DNA of 64,000 bases. Origin: CAWBJO01 sp963789175 (GTDB lineage Bacteria; Pseudomonadota; Alphaproteobacteria; Rhizobiales; Aestuariivirgaceae). The position numbers were made by a program, and so were the translations under genes. Location: positions 124,001 through 188,000 of the forward strand of contig CAWBJO010000006.1 in NCBI GenBank assembly GCA_963789175.1, written 5' to 3'. Numbering within the stretch: position 1 is the stretch's first letter; the number at the start of each line of letters is the position of its first letter. The notes under the pieces were generated by a model, which was not told where the DNA came from, did not search any database, and worked only from the letters and a program-made list of their open reading frames with translations. This document shows positions 41,613 to 51,332 of this stretch, in pieces.

Positions 41613-44207
41613 CTATGCAGCGCTCGCCGGCGCGACGATCGGCTGCCAGGTCTGCCGGACCCGGCTCAGCTCCTCGGCCGACATGGCCTTTCCGAAGTAG
41701 AAGCCCTGGATCTGCTTGCAGCCCTCGTCGGTCAGGAACTTGAGCTGCTCGCCGGACTCGACGCCTTCCGCGGTGATGACGATGTCGAGGCTGCGGCCCA
41801 GCGAAATGACCGACTTGACGATGGCGTTCGACTTCGAGGTGCGATTGAGATCGGCGATGAAGGACTTGTCGATCTTGATTTTGTCGAAGGGGAAGGAGTT
41901 GAGATAGGCGAGCGACGAATATCCCGTGCCGAAGTCGTCCATGGCGATGCGGACGCCGATCTTCTTCAGCGTGTTGAGGATCTCAAGCGCCGCCTTGGTA
42001 TCGTAGAGCAGCACGCTTTCGGTGATCTCGAGCTCCAGAAGGCGCGGCTCGAGCCCGGTCTCCTGCAGGACCTGCGTGACGGTGTTCACGAGCTCGCGAT
42101 GCTTGAACTGCACGGGCGACAGGTTCACGGCGACGTGCAGTCCGGGCCAAGCCTTGACCTGCTCGCAGGCGGTGCGGAGCGTCCACTCGCCGATGGCGAT
42201 GACGAGCCCGGTCGCCTCGGCGATCGGTATGAACGTCTCGGGCGGGATCAGGCCGCGTTGCGGGTGGCGCCAGCGCAGGAGCGCTTCGACGCCGTTGAGC
42301 TTCTGGCCGAGGACCTTGACGATCGGCTGGTAGTGCACCTCGAGCTCGCCCTTGGCGATGGCCTGGCGCAGATCCTGCTCGAGCGCCTTGCGTTCCTGGA
42401 GCTCGGCGTCCATCTGCGTTTCGAAGAACTGGTAGAAGCCGCGGCCGGCCTGCTTGGCGCGATAGAGGGCAATATCGGCATTGCGCAGCAGGCGCTCGTG
42501 ATCGATGCCGTCCTGCGGGGCCATCGAAACACCGATGCTGGTGCCGATGAAGATTTCATGGTCGCCGAGGCGGAAGGGCGCCTGGAGGGCGTTCAGAATC
42601 TGGCGGCAGACGGGATGCGCATCCTCCGGGCTTTCGATGCCGACCTGCAGGATGGCGAACTCGTCGCCGCCAAGGCGGGCAACCGTATCGCTGGCGCGCA
42701 CGCACTGGCGCAGCCGCTCGCCGACCTGCTGGAGGAGGGTGTCGCCGGCCCCGTGGCCGAGCGTGTCGTTGACCTCCTTGAAGTAGTCGAGGTCGAGACA
42801 GAATACGGCGACCATGGTGCGGTCGCGCAGCGCCGCATTGAGGGCGAAGTCGAGCCGGTCCTTGAGCAGGACGCGGTTCGGGAGCTCGGTCAGGGGGTCA
42901 TGGAGCGCCAGGTGGTTGGCGCGCGCATGCGCTTCGACCTCGGGCGTGATGTCGGTCGCGGTGCCGCGATAGCCGATAAACTGGCCATCCTGGGTGACGA
43001 TGGGCCGGCCGGCCAGACGGCAGATGCGACGGCTGCCCATGGCATCGCGATAGCAGCAGCGCAGATCCCGGAAGGTATTTTGCAGCCGGGTATCGCCGCG
43101 CAGGTGCGTCCAACCGTCGGACTCGCTGTCGCTCGAGAAGAACTGCTCGAGCGAGCGTCCGAGAATGCTGGCCGGCGCGACGCCGGTGACCTCGCTGAAA
43201 CGGTCCGAAAGATAAGTGAGCCGCAGATCGGGATCGGTCTCCCAGATCCAGTCCGAGGACGCTTCGGCGACGTCGCGGAAGCGGGCTTCGCTATTCTCGA
43301 GCGTCTGTGCGTAAGCTTGGATGGTGCGGGCCGAGACTTCCATGGAAAGGGCGGACCGGCGGGCATTGCGCAGCACGAGCCAGGCAAAGGCCGAGAGCCC
43401 GAACAAGGCGATGAGAATCGGCGGGAGCACGAAGCGGATGAGCTGGGTTCCCGGCTCCTCGGCGGTCCAGCGGATCTGACCGAGCTTCTCGCCATAGGGC
43501 GAATTGAGGTTGAGGGTGGCGCCCGTCGACTTCTCGTCCGGCCCGAGCAAGGCGAGGTCGCTCAGCAGATACTCCTCGCTGATCCTCTCCAGGAACGCCG
43601 AATTGAGGATCTTGGCGAAGATCAGGATCGATCGGTCCTCCGGTGCCGGCGGGTCTCCCAGACCGGGGGGAGGAAGGATGGACGTCGCCGCGACGAGGGC
43701 GACGCCGGTCTTGCCGCGCAGCAAGCCGACGACAGGGTTTGTTCCGGTCGCCGCCTGCTTGATCATCGGATTGAAGCCGGTCGGGAATAGGGTCGCCGCA
43801 TCGACGAGCCCGGGCTCGCCGTCGACGACGGAGTAGACGCTCTGATCCTTGGAATCGATGACGAACGCCATCTCGTATCCGAGGCTGTTCAGTATATTCG
43901 CACCGACGTTGCCGTCGGTCGCCGCCCACTCGCGATCGAGCTTTACGTGAAGGTTCTTGTAAGCATCTTCCCAGACGGCGTAGTCCTTGAGATTGCGGCC
44001 GATCTCGCGCTCCTTGACGGCGAGCGCGGTTTTCGCAAGTCGCGTCGAGGCATCGAGGGCGAGCGTGTTCTGGCGCACCGACGTGACGAGCACGAAGGCG
44101 AGCACGATGATGATGGCGCCGAGGACGATCGCCGAAACCGGAACGACGACCCGACGTCCGAAACGTTCGAGCGGTTCAGTGGGATGTGCTGCCCCTTGCA
44201 ATCTCAT
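41613..44207 (-). CDS. CHASE4-PAS-GGDEF-EAL c-di-GMP signalling protein
   Basis: An 864-residue inner-membrane enzyme that should both make and break cyclic di-GMP. Order: transmembrane helix about 21-44, periplasmic CHASE4 sensor about 45-255, second helix about 259-280, PAS about 305-425, GGDEF at 513-517 (ARLGGDEFAIL intact) and EAL at 641-643 (VEALLRW) with DDFGTGYSS at 757-765. Both active sites look complete. It is the first gene of a likely operon with a polyamine decarboxylase and an exporter, which hints that c-di-GMP and polyamine levels are linked. Confidence 0.94.
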   Translation of the reverse strand: MRLQGAAHPTEPLERFGRRVVVPVSAIVLGAIIIVLAFVLVTSVRQNTLALDASTRLAKTALAVKEREIGRNLKDYAVWEDAYKNLHVKLDREWAATDGNVGANILNSLGYEMAFVIDSKDQSVYSVVDGEPGLVDAATLFPTGFNPMIKQAATGTNPVVGLLRGKTGVALVAATSILPPPGLGDPPAPEDRSILIFAKILNSAFLERISEEYLLSDLALLGPDEKSTGATLNLNSPYGEKLGQIRWTAEEPGTQLIRFVLPPILIALFGLSAFAWLVLRNARRSALSMEVSARTIQAYAQTLENSEARFRDVAEASSDWIWETDPDLRLTYLSDRFSEVTGVAPASILGRSLEQFFSSDSESDGWTHLRGDTRLQNTFRDLRCCYRDAMGSRRICRLAGRPIVTQDGQFIGYRGTATDITPEVEAHARANHLALHDPLTELPNRVLLKDRLDFALNAALRDRTMVAVFCLDLDYFKEVNDTLGHGAGDTLLQQVGERLRQCVRASDTVARLGGDEFAILQVGIESPEDAHPVCRQILNALQAPFRLGDHEIFIGTSIGVSMAPQDGIDHERLLRNADIALYRAKQAGRGFYQFFETQMDAELQERKALEQDLRQAIAKGELEVHYQPIVKVLGQKLNGVEALLRWRHPQRGLIPPETFIPIAEATGLVIAIGEWTLRTACEQVKAWPGLHVAVNLSPVQFKHRELVNTVTQVLQETGLEPRLLELEITESVLLYDTKAALEILNTLKKIGVRIAMDDFGTGYSSLAYLNSFPFDKIKIDKSFIADLNRTSKSNAIVKSVISLGRSLDIVITAEGVESGEQLKFLTDEGCKQIQGFYFGKAMSAEELSRVRQTWQPIVAPASAA

Positions 44208-44389
44208 AGCTTCGCCGCCCTTGATGCGATGATAGGAACGTTATCCTTACGTGGTACGATTGAGTTTCCGTAAAAAGTTGAAGCGAATTGCAATCGCGGA
44301 TTGGAAAATTCCACGGGGGGTTAATGTTTAGAATTTTCACGACTGCGTTAGGCGCGCGTTATCCAGCGGGAATCTGAAAAAACCGGCAC
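44208..44389. other. Intergenic stretch between ligD and the GGDEF/EAL gene
   Basis: About 180 bases, AT-richer than its surroundings. It must hold the promoter of the GGDEF/EAL gene and the end of the ligD transcript, where a T6 run follows GCCGG on the minus strand. I see no gene or convincing stem. Confidence 0.4.
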
Positions 44390-46928
44390 TTATCGCGTTC
44401 GCGGCAGCTTCTGTTTCAAGCGGAAGAAGCCGTCCCACGGATCACTTCTCATGAAGTCGAGACGCTGGCGCAGGTTCTCGATGGTAAACTGATCGGGTTG
44501 GATGCCCTGTCGCATCTCCTCCCAGGTCAACGGCACCGATATAGTCGGCTGCGGCCGCGCCCGGGTCGAGTAGGCCGCCACCGCGGTGGCGCCCCGACCG
44601 TTGCGGAGATAGTCCACGAAGATGCGGCCGCGCCGGCGCGACTTGGTCATCACCGAGACATAGCGGTCGGGAGAGTCCTTCGCCATCGCGTCGGCGAGCG
44701 ATTGCGTGAACGATTTCGCCGTGTCCCAATCGACGGTCGGCCGGACGGGCACGACGACGTGCAGGCCCTTGCCTCCTGTCGTCTTGACGAAGGACTGAAG
44801 GCCGAGCGCGGCCAGGCGGTCCTTGACCTCGTCGGCTGCGGCGATGACGGATGCCCATTGGACGTCGTCGCCGGGATCCAGGTCGAAGATCAGGCGGTCC
44901 GGCCGCTCGAGGTCATCGATGCGCGAACCCCATGGGTGAATTTCAAGCACGCTCGATTGGACGAGCGCCATGAGGCCGCGCAGGTCGCGGATGGCCAGCA
45001 TCGGCTTGCCGTCCCCCACATCGACAGGCTCGACGGCGGAGTCCAGACCGTCCCAAACGTGCTTGGCGTAGAAGCACTTGTTTTCCACACCCGATGGACA
45101 GCGCACCAGGCTCAGGACTCGGTAGGTCAGGTGAGGAAGGATCCAGGTCGCGATGTCGGCGTAGAAATCAGCCAGGCCCTGCTTGGTCACGCCTTCTGTT
45201 TCCCATAGCAACCGCTCGGGGTGCGTAAGCCTTACGCCGCTCAGGTCGGCCGACGAGCGCGCCGGACGCGACGTCTTGCCAGTCTCGAGCACGATTTCCT
45301 TGGCATCCTTGTCTTCACGCAGGCCTTTGAAGGAAGACTGGCGGAGCAGGCGGTCGGAGCTCCAACCGCGATACTCTATCTCGGCGACGAGTTGCGGCTT
45401 GACCCATTCGACGTCCTTGGCGGATGCCGCGCTCACCGCGTTCTTGAATTTCGGCTGCGCGGCCGAGAGCTTGGCGAGCGTCCGGCGCAGCTCGACCGTA
45501 AGGTCGTGTGAGAAGCCCGTGCCGGTACGTCCGGCATGGACGAGATCGCCGCGGTCGTAATAGGCCAGCACCAGGGATCCGATGGCGTTCTTGCTGGCGC
45601 TCGACGGAGTGTAGCCGACGATGACGAACTCCTGCCTGAGAACGCATTTCGACTTGATCCAATGTTCGCCGCGGCCGGTCACGTGCGGCCGGTCGGCCAA
45701 TTTCGACACGATCCCTTCGAGACCCATCTGGCAGGCCTGCCGCAGCAGCCTCCCGCCACCCGTGTCGATATGCTCGCTCAATCGCACGGTCGAGTCGGAA
45801 GGGAGCGATTTGGTCAAAGCTTGGAGGATGCCCTTGCGGTCGCGAAGGGCTGCGCCTTCGAGGCGAAACCCGGCACAGTAGAGGAGGTCAAAGACCATGT
45901 AGTACATGCGGTCGTGGCGGCCGGACTTTAGGTCGGCCTGCAGCCCGCTGAAGCTCGACACGCCGTTTTCTTCCTGAACGATGATCTCCCCGTCGATCAA
46001 CGCGCTCGGAACGGCGAGATTGCGAAGGTCGGCCGCGATGCGCGGGAAGCGCGCCGTCCAATCCAAACCCGTCCGGGTCAGGAGCTTCACCTTGCCTCCG
46101 TCCAAGCGTGCCTGCATCCGGTAGCCATCGAACTTGATCTCGTGGATCCAGCTCGGTCCGGCGGGCGGGCGGTCGGCGAGCAGGGCGAGACTCGGCTGGA
46201 CGAACGGCGGCAGGATGCCCTTGCGGGCTCCCGAAATTTTCCCGATGTCCGGAAGATCGATACGGCGCTGCTTGCCGACGCGGGCGCGGGCAGCATGATC
46301 GGACCGCAGGTCGCCGCGACGGGCGAGATCGGCATTGGACTTGCCTGAAACGACCGAGGCCATGATCGAGTTCGACCGGCTCGATGCCGTCGGCCGGCAG
46401 GGCGAACTCGTCGGTCCGCTTGATCAGCAGCCACGAGTCCTTCTTCTCCCCCGGCTTCCTCGCCATGCGGACGAGGTCGAAGCGCCCCTGCAATCTCTTT
46501 CCATGGAGGGCGAACTGGATGTGACCCTTGCGAAGACCGTGATGGGGATCGCCCTCGGGCGCCCAGGTGCCGCGGTCCCAGACGATCATCGTGCCGCCGC
46601 CGTATTCGCCTTTCGGAATGACCCCCTCCCACTCGAGATAGTCCAAGGGATGGTCTTCTGTCTGGATGGCGAGTCGTTTGACGCCGGGCACAAGGCTCGG
46701 GCCGCGCGCCACCGCCCAGCTCTTCAGCACGCCGTCGAGTTCAAGCCGGAGATCGAAGTGCAGTCGGCGCGCATCATGCTTCTGGACAACGAACCGGAAG
46801 TCCTTGGCGCGGCCGACGCGGGGAAGCGGCTCGGCGGTGCGTTTGAAATCACGCTTGTCGCGATAGGCCTTCAGGCGCGAGGGCCGGGCGGCGGATTTGG
46901 GATTTCTGGCCTTGGCGGATTTGCCCAT
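44390..46928 (-). CDS. ligD: Multifunctional DNA ligase D (PE-ligase-polymerase), apparent +1 frameshift
   Basis: NHEJ repair enzyme recruited by Ku. Frame 1 from ATG 46928 encodes the 3'-phosphoesterase domain (FRFVVQKHDARRLHFDLRLE; PKGEYGGGTMIVWD). At about 46360 it passes to another frame that encodes the ligase domain (nucleotidyl Lys in HEIKFDGYRM, then LIDGEIIV, YYMVFDLLY, EGIVSKL) and the primase-polymerase domain (IFDLDPGDDVQWA, KTTGGKGLHVVVPV). Removing one G of the GG pair at 46360-46361 fuses both into 845 residues with the linker DHASVVSGKS, a normal LigD. As sequenced, a separate ligase-polymerase protein could start at ATG 46363. It follows ku by 19 bases. Confidence 0.88.
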
Positions 46929-46947
46929 GGGACGTCATGGGCGCGGG

Positions 46948-47790
46948 CTAGCCTGCCCGCGGCCGTTTCTTGGCGGACGAGCGCGTGGGCGCGGCAGTCT
47001 TGGACGACTTGGTAGTCAGGCTCTTGCGCAGCGCATCCATGAGGTTGACCACGTTGCCGGCGGCCTTAGGGGCCTCGGGCGTGGTGACGACGCGCTTGCC
47101 CTTGGCCTTTTGCGTCACCAGCTCGCGCATCGCCGTCGCATAGCTGTCCGAGAACTTTTCAGGCTGGAAGGCGCCGGCCTTTCTGCGGATCAGCTCGGTG
47201 GCCAGGCCCACGAGCTCCGGATCGAGCTTCTGTCCCGTCAGATCGTGGAAAAATGCCTGCGTCGCCTTCAGCTCGTTCTGATAGCGGATCACTTCCATTA
47301 CCAGGCCCTGCTCGACGGGACTCACCGCCACGAGATGTTCGCGGCCGGACATGGTGATCTGGCCGATGCCGACCTTCTTCATCTTGGCGAGCGCTTCACA
47401 GATGACGAGATAGCCTTCCTTCGCCTGGTCGTCGGCCGGCACGATGTAGTAGGGACGCTCAAAGTAGCGGGGGTCGATTTCCGATGCGTCGACGAACTGA
47501 ACGAGATCGACGATCTTCTTGCTCTCGACCCGTATGGCTTCGATCTCTTCCGGCTCGAGGGTCACATACGTGTCCTTGTCGATCTCGTAGCCCTTGACGA
47601 TGTCGGCATTGTCGACCGGGCCGACGCCCTTGACAGTCTTGGTGTAGTTGATGCGCTTGCCGGTCGGCTTGTGAATCTGATTGAAGTGGATTTCCGACGC
47701 CGTCTCGACGGCGTTGTAGATTTCCACAGCGATGGAGACGAGGGAAAGGCGAAGGAAGCCCTTCCAGTACGCTCGGCCGGGCGTTGCCAT
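46948..47790 (-). CDS. ku: Ku DNA end-binding protein
   Basis: Homodimeric ring protein that binds double-strand break ends and recruits LigD. The 280 residues contain RAYWKGFLRLSLVSIAVEIY, the bridge region GREHLVAVSPVEQGLVMEVI and FHDLTGQKLDPELVGLA, and end in a Lys/Arg-rich C-terminal extension (SSAKKRPRAG) that other Ku proteins use to bind DNA. Start by family N-terminus MATPGRAYWKG; no good ribosome site. A perfect EcfG-type promoter ends 38 bases upstream, so end joining is probably part of the general stress response, as known for one ku in Sinorhizobium meliloti. Confidence 0.96.
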   Translation of the reverse strand: MATPGRAYWKGFLRLSLVSIAVEIYNAVETASEIHFNQIHKPTGKRINYTKTVKGVGPVDNADIVKGYEIDKDTYVTLEPEEIEAIRVESKKIVDLVQFVDASEIDPRYFERPYYIVPADDQAKEGYLVICEALAKMKKVGIGQITMSGREHLVAVSPVEQGLVMEVIRYQNELKATQAFFHDLTGQKLDPELVGLATELIRRKAGAFQPEKFSDSYATAMRELVTQKAKGKRVVTTPEAPKAAGNVVNLMDALRKSLTTKSSKTAAPTRSSAKKRPRAG

Positions 47791-47828
47791 TTTGGGAGGT
47801 ACTCACACACTGACGACTACGGACTCGT

Positions 47829-47854
47829 AACGCGAGTATATTCGCCTTCGTTCC
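47829..47854 (-). promoter_or_regulatory. EcfG-type promoter of ku-ligD
   Basis: On the minus strand GGAAC (47854-47850), 17-base spacer, CGTT (47832-47829), a perfect match to the EcfG/RpoE2 consensus, 38 bases before the ku ATG. Confidence 0.72.
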
Positions 47855-48047
47855 GAATCCAAGATTGCAACGGCGACGACGTTAATCGCTCCACCTGGAC
47901 TTGAATCGACTCAGGCGAGTCCGGCGCGGTTGAATCATCAAGCATATCGGCTGCCAGATTAAGCAATCCAACTGCGCTGAGGCTTAACTGGGGAGGTCAG
48001 CGGCGTCGGTTCGACGTCACAATTGCGCCGCGGCGAGGGTTCAACCT

Positions 48048-48656
48048 GTGCGTTGGATGCGGAAGACGTCGAGGTTTTCGGGGACATCGTTCTTGTCTCT
48101 GCTGCTCATGCTGGCCTGCATGGGTTTGCTCGTCGATGAGAGCGATGATGCGAATTGCACGGGGCAAAGCCGCCTCGACTGCATCCGCGCGTCGCTTGGC
48201 GGCGCCCTTCCTGTGAAGCGCGAATGGGGGCTTCCAATAGCTGCTGCAGCGTCCGTGTCCGACCCGATGACGGCAGGCCGCGCGGATCCGCTCTTCTCCG
48301 AAATCTGGATTCACCGGGCGACGAGCAAGAATGATCAACTGGAATTGCGACAGCCGCCTCGGCGGGTATCGAGGCTTGTCGCCATGCTGAGCCCGGCGGA
48401 ACGCCGACCGACCGAACCGTCTCCAACCCTCGCCGTGGTTTCGACGGTGAAGAAGGTCGCGACAGTCGAGGCATCGCAACCGGTCAGGGAGTTGGCGAAA
48501 CCCTTGAAGAAGAAGAAAAAGGCCAAGCACAAGCGCCCGAAGCCGCACCCTGAGGAGTTCGCATTCAGTGCTGCGAAGCAAGTCCCGCCGAAGCACAACT
48601 TCTCCGGCCTCGGTGCCCAGCCGAGCAACAACGCCGCCCGGACGCCGGACTGGTAG
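48048..48656 (+). CDS. Secreted or membrane-anchored protein, unknown function
   Basis: A 202-residue protein starting at GTG 48048 or ATG 48057. A hydrophobic signal (FLSLLLMLACMGLLV) is followed by a low-complexity tail with a run of lysines (LKKKKKAKHKRPKP) and a Pro/Ser-rich end. No family recognised. The Lys-rich tail could bind cell-wall or nucleic acid polyanions. The gene may be over-called, but it is flanked by strong genes and the signal peptide is convincing. Confidence 0.5.
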   Translation: MRWMRKTSRFSGTSFLSLLLMLACMGLLVDESDDANCTGQSRLDCIRASLGGALPVKREWGLPIAAAASVSDPMTAGRADPLFSEIWIHRATSKNDQLELRQPPRRVSRLVAMLSPAERRPTEPSPTLAVVSTVKKVATVEASQPVRELAKPLKKKKKAKHKRPKPHPEEFAFSAAKQVPPKHNFSGLGAQPSNNAARTPDW

Positions 48657-48695
48657 GCAGGCTGCGGTGGTTTCCCCCAACCGCCTTCCGACACC

Positions 48696-49664
48696 ATGAC
48701 TCTCGTTGCCATCTCAATCCTGATGCTCAGCGTCGCGCTGGTCGTCAGGGTCGCAGTCGCCTACCGGCGCGACATCGACCGGGAACGGGTGCGCACGTTG
48801 GAGGGCGTCCACGCGATCCCGACGCCGTGGGGTCAGATCGAATATGCGGAGACGGGCAGCGGCCCACCGGTCGTCATCGTCCACGGGACGAGCGGCGGGC
48901 ACGACCAAGGTCTGGAAATCGCGAGCGGACTGGCAGAGGCCGGCTTCAGGGTCATAGCTCCATCGCGGTTCGGCTATCTCGGATCCGCCATTCCGGAAGC
49001 CGCCGATCCGGACAGCCAGGCCGACGCCTTCGCCAATCTGCTCAATCACCTCGCCGCAACCCCTGCTGCAATCATCGGAATCTCGGCAGGTTCGCCGTCC
49101 GCGACGGCATTCGCCCTGCGATATCCGCAGCTATGCCGGGGCCTCGTCCTCATCGTTCCGGCCTTTCCGGGCACTTCCGGGGCGCTAACGACGAAACTGG
49201 GGCGGCGCACCCGATGGCTGCTCGCCTCGCTCCTGCGCTTCGACGTACCTTTCTGGGCCATCGCCCGCGTCATACCATCGATGCTGGCATCGACCATCCT
49301 CGCAACCGAGCGCGATTGCTTTGGCTCGGCGGCGCCCGAAGAACGAACGCGGGCCCTGCGCATCGTGCGCTGCATGTTGCCCGTCACCCGCCGGCGAGCC
49401 GGAATTCTCCTGGATGCCCGGTGGTTCGCCGACGGTTCAGCACCGCCATTTCCCGCGCTCGACGTGCCCTTGCTCACGATCAGCTGCGAGGACGACCGGC
49501 TCGGCACCGCTCAAACCGCACGCGCTGTCGTTCACGCCGTCCGGCGTGGCCGCGCCGTCGTCTATCCGAACGGAGGCCATGTCCTGCTGGGGCACCATAC
49601 CGAAGCCCTGCGCGAAGTCGCGTCGTTCATCAGAAGCGCCGAGGAGTTCGACAGTCGGCGCTAG
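48696..49664 (+). CDS. Alpha/beta hydrolase with N-terminal membrane anchor
   Basis: A 322-residue alpha/beta-hydrolase-fold protein anchored by an N-terminal helix (AISILMLSVALVVRVAVAY). The oxyanion strand is VVIVHGTSGGHDQG, the nucleophile elbow GISAGSPSA (Ser), the acid EDDRLG (Asp) and the His in GGHVLLGH, so the triad is complete. Substrate unknown. Its TAG shares CTAG (49661-49664) with the stop of the convergent VOC gene. Confidence 0.88.
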   Translation: MTLVAISILMLSVALVVRVAVAYRRDIDRERVRTLEGVHAIPTPWGQIEYAETGSGPPVVIVHGTSGGHDQGLEIASGLAEAGFRVIAPSRFGYLGSAIPEAADPDSQADAFANLLNHLAATPAAIIGISAGSPSATAFALRYPQLCRGLVLIVPAFPGTSGALTTKLGRRTRWLLASLLRFDVPFWAIARVIPSMLASTILATERDCFGSAAPEERTRALRIVRCMLPVTRRRAGILLDARWFADGSAPPFPALDVPLLTISCEDDRLGTAQTARAVVHAVRRGRAVVYPNGGHVLLGHHTEALREVASFIRSAEEFDSRR

Positions 49665-50491
49665 CGGGCGCCAGGCACGAAGCTCACGATGGTGCCGAAG
49701 GTACGTTCGGGAGGCGCGATATGGCGCGGCGGAGTGCCGAAAGACGGAGACGACGCGCACGTCACGCCGAAGGCAGCGAGATGCGGGCCAGCCGCAGCAT
49801 GGGGCGGGGGAAGGCCGAACTCGCGCTCGAACTCGTCCGGCGTCGCCAGAACGATGGTCGGGCCCGTGGTAGCGATGCGGACGACGCCAGGGGAATAGCG
49901 AGGAGCGCTTTCGGCGATGATAGACAGGGGTGTCTCGAGGGCCAGCGCATTCTCGCCGCTGATCCAAATGTCGTGCACGGCAAGGGCGTCGTTGGCGTGG
50001 CGCAAGTAGTCCGGCTGCGCGTAGTAGTCGGGGCGTAAATGCTGGCACGCGAAGACACCGAGGCCAGGGGCGGACTCGAGGCTCGTGAAGGCTAGCGAGA
50101 AGCCGACCGTGATTTCCTCGCCGTCCGGAAGTTTCGCGGCCCGCGAGAAGGAGAACGGCGCGTAGGTCCGCAGTCCGGCTCGGTTCCATCGTTCTCGGTC
50201 CGCTTCCGCATCGCTCGAGTCGAAGACGAGCATGGACATGCCTTCGCGCTGCGCGAGGTAGTCGCGGTTGAAGGCGGAAAAGGAAAACGCGTTGCCGCGA
50301 TGCTCGACGACGTCCTCGGGGCGGGTCACGGACAGGAGCTCGAGATACGTGCCGTGCAGCTGGACGACGATGTTCCCGGTGCCGAAAGGATGCTGGCCGC
50401 GCGGCGTCGTCGTGAAGCCGAGGTGCCGATAGGCTTCGCCCAGCTCGTCAAGTCGGCGGGCTGCGATGACGAGATGATTGATCCCCTTCAT
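49661..50491 (-). CDS. VOC/glyoxalase-like domain protein
   Basis: A 276-residue protein of the glyoxalase-like (PF13468-type) group: MKGINHLVIAARRLDELG, then YRHLGFTTTPRGQHPFGTGN and TYLELLSVTRPED. Two VOC-like halves are visible, with the second weaker. The enzyme activity is unknown; a metal-dependent hydrolase or dioxygenase-like role is usual for the fold. ATG 50491 gives the standard start. It lies next to a DUF3303 gene (4 bases apart) on the same strand. Confidence 0.84.
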   Translation of the reverse strand: MKGINHLVIAARRLDELGEAYRHLGFTTTPRGQHPFGTGNIVVQLHGTYLELLSVTRPEDVVEHRGNAFSFSAFNRDYLAQREGMSMLVFDSSDAEADRERWNRAGLRTYAPFSFSRAAKLPDGEEITVGFSLAFTSLESAPGLGVFACQHLRPDYYAQPDYLRHANDALAVHDIWISGENALALETPLSIIAESAPRYSPGVVRIATTGPTIVLATPDEFEREFGLPPPHAAAGPHLAAFGVTCASSPSFGTPPRHIAPPERTFGTIVSFVPGAR

Positions 50492-50495
50492 CGCT

Positions 50496-50756
50496 CTATC
50501 GTCGCGCCCAATAGTCCGCCGAGGTCGACACCGGAACGACCTCGAAATCGACGAGATCGCTCCAGCGGCTGATCCAAAGGTCCAAGAGCGCCGCGTCGTC
50601 GGTCTCCATGATCTGGAAACAGCGAGCGCCGCCGCTCTCAATCCAGCTCGCGTGGTAGACGAGGCCGTCGGGAAGCATGCGTCCCCGTTGCCGGAACCGG
50701 CTGCCGGCCGGTTGCGGATCGCCGTTCTTGAAGGACTCTACGACCATAAAAAGCAT
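50496..50756 (-). CDS. DUF3303-family protein
   Basis: An 86-residue dimeric alpha-beta-barrel-like protein of the DUF3303 family: MLFMVVESFKNGDPQPAG, RFRQRGRMLPDGLVYHASW and ARCFQIMETDDAALLDLW are the family landmarks. ATG 50756 gives the standard start, five codons after the first in-frame ATG. Function of the family is not established. It is followed by the VOC gene on the same strand. Confidence 0.88.
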   Translation of the reverse strand: MLFMVVESFKNGDPQPAGSRFRQRGRMLPDGLVYHASWIESGGARCFQIMETDDAALLDLWISRWSDLVDFEVVPVSTSADYWARR

Positions 50757-50852
50757 GACGAGAGAGTGCACTTGAGCATCGGGGTCGTCAAACGCTTACC
50801 CATGGCGAGGCGATCGACTATGTTCGCTTCTGGAAATCCCAAGACCTGCATC

Positions 50853-51332
50853 ATGCCAACACCCATCACGATACGTGCAGCAACAGGTTCCGACAGAGCG
50901 CGGCTCGCCGGCATGCTGCGCGAGTTCAATTCCTACCTTCAGGCCATTGCACCCGGAGACAGCATGGAGGGCAGGATCGAAGAGCTGGTAGATCTATCGC
51001 TCGGCGCCCGGCCGGTCTGCTCGTGCCGCATCGCCGAAAGGGGCGGGGACGCATGCGGCTACGTCGCGTACCACCCAGGCGTATGGGAAATCTACAAGGC
51101 CGTCCACGTCGTGAGCCTGTTCGTGAAGCCCGATGCGAGGCGATGCGGTGTCGGACAGCAGCTGATGGAAGAGGTGCGAGCCCAGGCGCGAGAGAACGGT
51201 GCGGAGCGGATCGTCTGGTTCGTGTGGAAGCGCAACCCGGCGGCGACGGCCTTCTACGAGAAGCTCGGCGCCCAGATCTTCGACGACAACCACTTGATGG
51301 CGTGGGCAGTGGACGGGCGCGCAGTCGACTAG
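50853..51332 (+). CDS. GNAT-family N-acetyltransferase
   Basis: A 159-residue acetyltransferase with the CoA-binding motif LFVKPDARRCGVGQQLMEEV (RxxGVG type) and WFVWKRNPAATAFYEKLGA in the last third, where the Tyr serves as general acid in many relatives. ATG 50853 fits the family N-terminus (ITIRAATGSDRARLAGML). Substrate unknown. Its stop overlaps the convergent LysR stop in CTAG (51329-51332). Confidence 0.85.
   Translation: MPTPITIRAATGSDRARLAGMLREFNSYLQAIAPGDSMEGRIEELVDLSLGARPVCSCRIAERGGDACGYVAYHPGVWEIYKAVHVVSLFVKPDARRCGVGQQLMEEVRAQARENGAERIVWFVWKRNPAATAFYEKLGAQIFDDNHLMAWAVDGRAVD

Noticed and set aside
41385..43790. 801-codon plus-strand frame opposite the GGDEF/EAL gene
   Set aside because: Antisense shadow of an unmistakable gene.
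44390..44410. Rho-independent terminator after ligD
   Set aside because: A T6 run is present but I could not build a good stem before it.
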